Assembly: GCA_031472005.1 (NCBI GenBank)
Contig: PZJY01000002.1
Span: forward strand, 1,178,001 to 1,242,000
Length of the DNA: 64,000 bases
Direction of reading: 5' to 3'
Source: Tetracladium setigerum
Lineage: Eukaryota; Ascomycota; Leotiomycetes; Helotiales
The notes under the pieces are model-generated. The model was not told the origin of the DNA. It searched no databases and saw only the letters and a list, made by a program, of their open reading frames with translations. The position numbers and the translations under genes are program-made. Of the stretch, positions 56,921 to 64,000 are shown one piece after another. Numbering within the stretch: position 1 is the first letter of the stretch; the number at the start of each line of letters is the position of its first letter.

Positions 56921-58205
56921 TCAAAACCTCCCTTTCTCAAGAGACTCTGCAGCCAGACTTGCAGCTCTCCTTTCCATGCCCTCGATGGTTATGTGAGAAA
57001 CACTCACTGCCACGTCCTTGACTGCAATCATTATGCGGTCACCGTCGGTCACGTATGAAAGGGACAGCTTCTCTCCGGTCGGTGTTTCACAAACCATAGA
57101 CTTAACCATTGGTATAACATCCTTCTTATCGTTGCCAGGCTCATGTAAGCTCTCAGTGAATTGCTCGAATGCTGCTGGTCTTTCGATCTCTTCCACTCCA
57201 TCGAGCTTAATCCGCAGCCTTTTCGCTCCATTGACGAGAACTGTATTCCATAGCGGTCCAAGGGCACGGTATCTTCTCCCAATCGTTGCGGCATCCCAGT
57301 TCAGCCAGTCAATCTCTTTGTCTTTTGGCTTAATTTTCGGTGCATGAATGAGGACATGAGGTGGTGCTGGAAGAGGAAGCCCTCTGAGAGGAGGCACAAA
57401 GATGCGATTTCGAATGCCATCGGCAAGCATATTTGCTCCCACGGGGTTACGAGACTGAGTAAATCAGAAAATCTCGACTTCTTTTGCAAGTCAAGCTTCA
57501 ATCCAGGAGTCGGCGTTTGAGCAAGAATGGTCCCTTGATCGAATGACTTATAGTCAAGTGTTTGAAGCGTGACACCAGCGTATTCTGCTCCTTGCATAAT
57601 AGTGTACTGGAGGGGAGCTGCACCCCGGAAGCTGTGAGGATTGGTTAGCTCTAATCATTGAGTAGCCAGACTTTTAAGGAGGGGGGGGGGGGTGTCATAT
57701 ACTTTGGCAAAAGAGATGGGTGGATATTCAGTCCCCCATATTCCGCACTTTTCAAAATTCGAGGCGGCACAAAAAGACCAAAAGATACGGCAATAATTAG
57801 GTTGATGGGCTCGCCATTCGGTTGGGGTAGCTGCAAGGGCAATTAGATATCAACGCAGCGGGTAAGATGGCGCGTCTGGCAACTTACCTGCCAATGTGTG
57901 AAGGTATCCCTCTCATGAACCGTCAAGCCCAGTTCTGTGGCAACGGCTTTGATAGGGACTTCTCTGATGTTTTTCAACGACCTTCCCACTCGCTTGCCGG
58001 GTCGACATAACACGTCGATGGAAAGGATACCTTCGGGATCCGCATGTTGCTCCTCGTACAGTGCCCGAAGAGCAGCTGAGCTGAAGTCATCGGAACCACA
58101 GAAAAGAATGCGAAGCGGCTTGGACAATCTCTTGCTGGAGTATAGCCGCCTCGCCAGAAAGGTAGAGGAGGTGGTCCAGCTTACCTGTGCTGCATGCCTG
58201 AACAT
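56921..58205 (-). CDS. FMT1: Methionyl-tRNA formyltransferase, mitochondrial, frame-broken
   Basis: Formylates initiator Met-tRNA for mitochondrial translation, using 10-formyl-THF. Exons 58205-57888, 57830-57703 and 57631-56921. The N-terminus (MFRHAAQVSWTTSSTFLARRLY) is a presequence, followed by PLRILFCGSDDFS. Exon 2 has LIIAVSFGLFVPPRIL and LNIHPSLLP, joined to NFRGAAPLQYTI, which is the HPSLLPxxRGAAP signature. VTLQTLDYKSFDQGTILAQT follows. LLSLVTP must shift to VGANMLADGIRNR; one base in the four-G run 57443-57446 restores it, giving 385 residues. Intron 2 contains a 12-G run (57681-57692). Confidence 0.92.
57681..57692. repeat. Poly-G tract in FMT1 intron 2
   Basis: Twelve consecutive G on the plus strand (C on the FMT1 strand), the longest G/C homopolymer I noticed. 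Its true length may be misreported. Confidence 0.8.
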
Positions 58206-58865
58206 GAAGAATAGGTACCTAAGGTACCTAGATAGGAAATGAAGAACAAGCTCGTCTGCCGTATAGGTATGTAATGATGGGATTTAATTAATCAGCCAGA
58301 ACATACCTAGGTATGCATGCACAAGGGAGAGATAGGCTGATGGGAACCTACCTTAGGTACCTTACATCGAGATATTGTTTTGCAGTCCTGTCATCCCCAG
58401 TATTAGTCAGGAATTATTAATGAAGATCAAATAGTTGGCAGACCTGCACCTTTCTTGCCGAAACAAAGCTGGACAGTCCTACGTAGTGCTCCTAGGTACC
58501 TGCGGTAGGTACTTGGGTAGTACCCAAGGACCCAATAGTGCTCCACATCAACATCAAATGATATTGCAATCGCTTTTTCCACTTTCCCATCCCCTTCTCT
58601 ACCGACGGAGCATCTCCTCCGGGCCTCTCGAGCTCTCCTCAATGCCGACACCTCTGCAAGTCTCCATTGATTACATTACCTACGACAACTACGACAGCTG
58701 CGCTACTTGATACAGTGCAGTACAAAGTCAGCGTAACTGTGTGACGAGCTCCTTGACCAGGTTCCCGGCTCCTAAATCGGGAATCTCCACTGAATCGCAA
58801 CAAAAATCCTGTGTGAAGGAGCAGCTACCGACGACGCCGAGTCTTTGTCCTTCACTCACAATGCA
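58206..58865. other. Divergent intergenic region FMT1 / CCZ1
   Basis: 660 bp dense in AGGTACCTAAGGTACCTAGATAGG-like palindromes (58213-58240, 58345-58370, 58491-58515). No gene seen. Confidence 0.6.
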
Positions 58866-61486
58866 ATGTCCGCTTCCGAAACCCAAACCCATAAGGTAGT
58901 GCCGGCCCAGCTAGGCTTCTTTGCAATTTACAACCCATCACTCGGCACCACGGACGAGACCTTCGAGAATCAAATCGTCTACTACTCTTCCCAGGCAGAG
59001 CGAGGCCGGAACCGTAAACATGCCACCCCAAGTGCGGATACCCTCAAGGAAGAATCCAACGAACAATTGCGGCAGATAGGACTTGCTCAGGGCATGGTTG
59101 AGTTTGGGAGAAGCTTTTCAGATGGCATGTCCGTCAACGCTATCGACACCGAGAAATCTCGCATCATTCTTCATGAATTGGAGCCTGGGTGGTGGATGAT
59201 AGCGGTCAGTACCAGGAACACCTACAACCCGTCATATGAATGCTCACACATCCCCAGTCCATCAACCTTACAATTCTCCCGTCTGCAACGAAGACATCAA
59301 CCAACAAGGCTGGAGAGACGGAGCGGCAAGGGGATGAGTTTGAGTACTCCTCACGTGAAGTAAAGCCTGCCATACTACTTTTGGGCGATATGCTCCGTGC
59401 TCATTCTACCTTTCTTCTACATCATGCCTCTTCAATGAGCGCACTCTTCGTCCGCACGAAACGTTCCAAATTCACCGGAATTCTAGGCCGGTATTGGGAT
59501 ACCTTTTTATCAACCTGGACTGTGCTCATGCATGGAAACCCAGCTCGAAATCTGTATGGGGGCATCAAGATCGCGGCGTGTGGTGAGCTTGGGATAGGCG
59601 TTGGTGAGGAGGATCGAGGAAGTGGTGAGCGCGAAGTGCTGGAAGGTCTCATTGGTCGAATCGACGGGCTCGTAGACGTAATTGTGTCGAAATTTGGCGA
59701 CGGCGATTCAATTACGAATGGAGAATCAAGGAAGAAAGGTCCAACTCAAGTGCTACCATGGCTCGGTTCTGGCGCCGAGCCAGCTTCAGGTGATGGCGCT
59801 ATATTTCTAGGGACTGGTGCCCTCTCAAGGAAGTCTATGAGAGATGTCTCCCACTGGATAGAGGATCTTTACAGGTGGGGCCCATATACTTACGGCGTTG
59901 TAGACAACCCAACATCGAATCGGCGCACAAAGAGGTGGAAGCAGGTGAACCCGGTCAAGAAAAGCGAGCCTCCACATTCGTCCAGCATTCAGAGCCAGGG
60001 TGCCCCCCCTCCAATATTTAATCCAGCTTTGAACATTCCACCTTCACGTTCTGGAAAGGGCGCTCTGAAAGATACCGTCGATGTTGGAAATGAGACCATA
60101 CAGTCAGGCCTTCAGAGGCCCTCACTCCGGCGGGGATCAGCAAGTTTTGCGAGCACTGAAAGTGAATCTCACACAATTGGCAACAGGTTTGTGCAGTATA
60201 TGAAGCTAGGCTACGGAACTCATTGGTCCTTGGGTGGTGGTGGTCAACAAATCCAAGGTAACAAAGCTATGTCGAAAAGCCCCATCAGAAAAGATTCGCC
60301 TGCGCGGACAGTAAGCGACGATTTTCCGAGGCACGGCAGTACCAACGAGACGTCATTTAAGGGAAACGATTGGGAAGGACATTATCTTATAGGACTCATG
60401 GGCGATATTGACGAGATACCCCAACATGACACGGGGGACTCACCAGACAGCACTGATGAGAGTGGAGGAAATGAACGTGTAGTGTTACGAACACTTACAC
60501 TAGAACTCGAAAGAGAAGAGGATGCCCGTGCAGAGGCTGATATCAGCATTGATCTGGGGAACAATGGTAGCTCTTCGAAGTCCAATACACATCCTGCTTC
60601 TGATCGCACCGGAACCTCGAACGTATCTTTCGAAAGTCAAGACCGAAATAAAACGAAGAAGCTCCGAGTTGTAGTCTACGTCAAGCGACCCTTCATTTTC
60701 GTAATGCTCTTTGAATTGCAAGCGGAGGTCCTTGCATTGGCCAGCCTCTATCGGTCGTTACATCACCAGATCAGTCCTCTGGTCAAACCTCTATTGGCTT
60801 CAACGAATTTTGGAACCCTAAAACCTGACATGACCTCAGCGGATGATACAGCGCCCATCTACGACCTGATTTGGGATCCAAGGCTGTTGACGGTCACAAC
60901 AAACATTCCGAACATTCCTGACCCGTACCAAGCGCATCGTACTTCGGCTTCGGCTTTTCCGTGGTCCCGCATGGAGGCACTGAATACTCACATGCAAATT
61001 ATCAATACATACATCGCCACGACCATTGAACCATCCGAACTAGAGCGAACTTGCAAGTCAAGCCGTGGCTGGTGGGTTGTCTGGACCAAGATTCCCGACC
61101 CTTCGCCTTCGAGTATTCCTCTTGCGTCCGGTGTTGTTCAAGTGCCTGGGCTTATAGTTGAGGATAGCACTGAGGATCTAGCGTATTCGCAGCGTAATTT
61201 GGGAACATCGCAGGGTGTAAGTACAGTCAGAACGAGTTTGTATTCTGGACCGGCGCACCCATTCCTCGAGACGGCAAAGAGTGGTGATACACTACCCAAG
61301 GATAAGGAGATCTTCTTGGTCAGGAGAGCAAGCGATCATTTACCCACCAAAACAGCAAGTAGATTTGCAGTTGGAGCTTCCACTGGAAGTCAGGAATCCT
61401 GGACGACTGGGCCTGGCAAATTGGTGCAGGGAATTGGCGTCGATACGAAGTGGTATATTGAAACACTACTCAACCTGAGTCGTTAG
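58866..61486 (+). CDS. CCZ1: Vacuolar fusion protein CCZ1
   Basis: Partner of Mon1 in the GEF that activates Ypt7/Rab7 on late endosomes, vacuoles and autophagosomes. Exons 58866-59204 and 59258-61486, 855 residues, starting MSASETQTHKVVPAQLGFF. The N-terminal longin domain reads LGFFAIYNPSLGTTDETF, QIVYYSS, GMVEFGRSFS and ILHELEPGWWMIA, joined to SINLTILP across a 53-nt intron. LLGDMLRAHSTFLLHHAS and FTGILGRYWDTFLSTW continue the domain. The middle is a disordered Ser-rich insertion, and the C-terminus has VYVKRPFIFVMLFEL and SLYRSLHHQISPLVKPLL. An upstream TTG would extend the frame, but ATG 58866 fits the family. Confidence 0.85.
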
Positions 61487-62048
61487 CATCGCTAGAATCG
61501 TCAGCATTTTCGGGACAATTGGCATTGGTGTTTACAGACTAGGATTGGTTCAACACGAATAACTACATATTTTAAAATATTCATGACTTTTTCCTACCTG
61601 AAGTGCACTCTTTCTTTCGAAATTACTAGTACAACAAATGCTAGGTGGCACCCAAAAATGTACTTCAGGCATTTATCTCCCTCGTTATTTCCGACCAAAG
61701 ACCGGTATGCGTGAGTATTTAGGTAGGTATCTAGGTAGAAAGGTAGGATAACTGCTTATTTGAGTGATACTCTGTGGGATTCAAATCCTATTGCTCACTT
61801 GTAGCTATCGTTTGACATAAGCCTGTGTTACGTGGTTTTAGCCCACTTTGGTTCTTCAGAAAGTCTCAAATTTTCCCATGCAAGAAAGGAGAAGTAGCTT
61901 TTGCAACATTACATTCTGAGCTAGTAAACTCACAATTGCTCACACGCCATCCCATCCAGTGTTGCGGCCTGTCTCCTGTGATTCCACGGCCTGTATCCCA
62001 TGCCGAACCCCAACCTATCCCAACCCAAAATTTCGCATGAATTACTCC
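61487..62048. other. Convergent intergenic region
   Basis: 562 bp with TTTAGGTAGGTATCTAGGTAG at 61719-61739; no gene seen. Confidence 0.55.
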
Positions 62049-64000
62049 TTAATTTTGAATTAATCCCACATAAGGACCCCCTCTGCTCGTCTCCTCCATC
62101 TCCCGAGCCAGCTCTCCATCAAGATGCAATGCTTCCGCGCGCAATCTGTCTGCTTCCAAGATACATTTCTCCGCCTCTTCCTCCAGCGCTGCAGCTTGAT
62201 CGAATTTCTTCAGCCTGTCCTTCTCACCAAATCCTCGCCCCGTTGCTTCGGTTCTTAGTTCAATAGCCATTTCTTCCTTGCTTCGCGCACTCATCTCCAG
62301 CCCCTTGGCCTGGGAATAGAGTAGCTCCGAGCTATCGGCAAACGCGTTCGGAAACGTACCAGGAATGTTTGGCGGATGAAATTGGTTTCCAGGCGAATAT
62401 GGGGCATCTCGGGAATATGGCCACGTACTATGCATGGCGTTGGTTATACTTGGAATTGGATCGCGTGAGCTACTTGGGGCTCCGGATTGCAGATTATAGA
62501 GAACCGGTACAGAAGCTGCTCGCGTAAAGGGAGGCGCTAGATCTGGTGCAGGGCGAGGTGGCATTGGGGGAGGATGTTCTAGGTCGATGGACGATTTTGA
62601 AGCCACCAGTCTTCTGCTGGGTTCTTTCCCTTTGGAGCTCCTGCATTCTCGTTTCAGTCGCCTTGCTTCTCTCTTTGCCGTCCTTCGTTCAATCTTCTGA
62701 GCTCGCTTATACGCTCTTCGTTCTCGCCGCAATTGCCTCTGATCCCGCTTCTGCTTCTTTTTGCATTCCCTGAACTCCTTCATCAGCTCTCTGACCTCTC
62801 TCCTCAACTGGTTTATATCTTGGTTTGCGTGGTGAGGGAGGACGTTTCTGCAAGATTGGATCTCATGGCGTAGTTGATGCACGGCGGTTTTAGTTATTGG
62901 TTGCTCGGGATGACTGAGCCAGTCAAGAAGATAGTGCTTCGCGATTGGCAATTGCTGTTCTTTTAATTCATCATAGTCTGGAAGAGAATCAATAGACGCA
63001 ATAGATTCCATGGAGCTTTCGCTTGTTGCTGTGGAAGAACTAGAGACTGACGAAGATCGAGCAGGCTTCCTGTGCAAGCGTAAACTTGCTGAGGCTCGTC
63101 CTCGCTCAGTGTCGACTGGCTCGCGTTTCATGAATGATTTGCCTCCGAGACGAACTCCATTTTGATCACCTATTATCATATTTCCAATCCTAAATCCATC
63201 AGTATCAGCCACTATGGGGCCCATCCTAAACCCATTTTTGCCAAAAAATCCCCTTTTCTGCCAGCCGACGACCCGCCAAGTATTTCATGGTCGTATGGAA
63301 TATCTGGGGGAAGGTGTTAGCAATTATTGGAGAAGGAATGTGGTGTACCGCCCCGAGTACTGGGCTTCAAAAGAAAAAACGCGACCAGGATGTAAACTCA
63401 CGATCATGGGGAATCCAAGCACCAGGAACTCGCGGTGCTAGGTCCCTTGAATTTGCGGTGACCTCTGCAGCATGTCCATGCCCTTTTTCCCCATCCCCTT
63501 CGTTCATCTTGATCTCCAGACATCTTGGCTTAAAGAAGCTCGTGTTCCATTCAGCAATTGTGACATCCAGCTTTTCCGCTCGCTCTCGCTGCACCCCATT
63601 GTCTTTCCGGTCTCCCACATCCCGACTGGCGTTGTAGATGAAGTCTGCAAGCAAGTAATTCAAAAAAGTGAGCCAGTCTTGGTCAAACACTCCATAGGCG
63701 CGAAAGCTTTCCGGAAACGGCAAGTCCTGGGGCTGGGTATCGGGAGTGACAGTGATGGTGTAGGCCTTAGGAGGACCAGGATTTCGAATGGTAGCAGGTC
63801 TAGATTCGAAGTATGCGGCGGCAGACGAAGAAATGAGATGATCGTGGTCGGTGAAGGTATGGCTCGATAAGGCAGGGCTATACGGAGGAGTAAATATCAC
63901 CTCGTCCACAGATGAGTTGGTGGAAGGAGGAGGTGGACGGCCGGTTGGTCCCTCTGCTGGCAAGCTTGACAGGATATGGGACGAGGAGCTGTGGGAGGGT
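62049..64000 (-). CDS. Basic coiled-coil fungal protein (5' partial), frame-broken
   Basis: The frame is open to the right edge, so the start is outside. Exons 64000-63402 and 63303-62049 (intron donor GTGAGT, acceptor CCCCCAG). The N-terminal part has SVDEVIFTPPYSP and FRAYGVFDQDWLTFLNYLL. After the intron, IPYDHEILGGSSAGRKG must shift to GFFGKNGFRMGPIVADTDGF; one base in the four-C run 63250-63253 does it. DGFRIGNMIIGDQNGVRLGG looks like a short hydrophilic repeat. A strongly basic coiled coil (KRDQRQLRRERRAYKRAQK) and a C-terminal helix rich in Glu/Ala follow. I recall similar uncharacterised fungal proteins but no function. Confidence 0.68.

Noticed and set aside
9670..63253. Frame breaks as pseudogenes or programmed frameshifts
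   Set aside because: They affect unrelated essential genes, have no slippery-site consensus, and all need the same kind of single G/C insertion.
1..64000. tRNA, 5S rRNA, transposons, CRISPR and viral sequences
   Set aside because: I looked for tRNA B-box-like stretches, terminal repeats, transposase or polymerase motifs and spaced repeats and found none I could support. A covariance-model scan would be decisive.

Overview
The window is nuclear DNA of a filamentous ascomycete (Pezizomycotina). Genes are split by short GT-AG introns of about 45-100 nt with CTRAC-like branch points. The gene set (KEX1, ICE2, MYG1, CCZ1, a zinc-cluster/acetyltransferase fusion, an F-box protein with CxxC pairs) is typical of that group. 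A Leotiomycete/Helotiales placement is my inference from remembered protein similarity and from the TAGGTACCTA/GTACAGTAC-rich intergenic DNA. I found no transposon, virus, CRISPR array, rRNA or tRNA that I can support.

Layout. 0-9.8 kb: 3' part of mitochondrial malonyl-CoA:ACP transacylase (+), MPP10 (-), an SPX membrane protein (+), a TRAPPC2L/Tca17 gene (-). 9.8-19.5 kb: gene-poor, with one F-box gene whose 3' end is partly duplicated. 19.5-24.2 kb: a zinc-cluster/hexapeptide-acetyltransferase fusion and a secreted double-psi beta-barrel protein. 25.8-31.4 kb: GRX5 (-) head to head with phosphopantothenoylcysteine decarboxylase (+), an unknown coiled-coil protein (+), branched-chain aminotransferase (-). 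32.5-41.7 kb: ECT1 (-), an unknown conserved protein (+), RAE1/GLE2 (+), KEX1 (-). 43-52.9 kb: SFM1 (-), IGO1/endosulfine (+), MYG1 (-), ICE2 (+), an AIM34-like SAP protein (+), an SDR (-). 53.7-64 kb: STF2-like (-), DRE2 (+), FMT1 (-), CCZ1 (+), and a basic coiled-coil protein running off the right edge (-).

These are mostly unlinked housekeeping functions (mitochondrial fatty-acid synthesis, CoA, Fe-S, phospholipid, mRNA export, vesicle traffic). I see no biosynthetic cluster.

Two things stand out. First, nine genes carry about eleven reading-frame breaks, and each is repaired by adding exactly one G or C, nearly always in a short G/C run. With that base added, exon lengths sum to multiples of three and family motifs join up. 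This points to systematic G/C-homopolymer undercalling in the assembly rather than pseudogenes. Second, KEX1 appears to contain an AT-AC intron exactly inside the codons of its conserved GGPGCSS motif. Candidate regulatory sites include a perfect Gcn4/CPC1 box upstream of the aminotransferase and an inositol/choline-type element upstream of ECT1.
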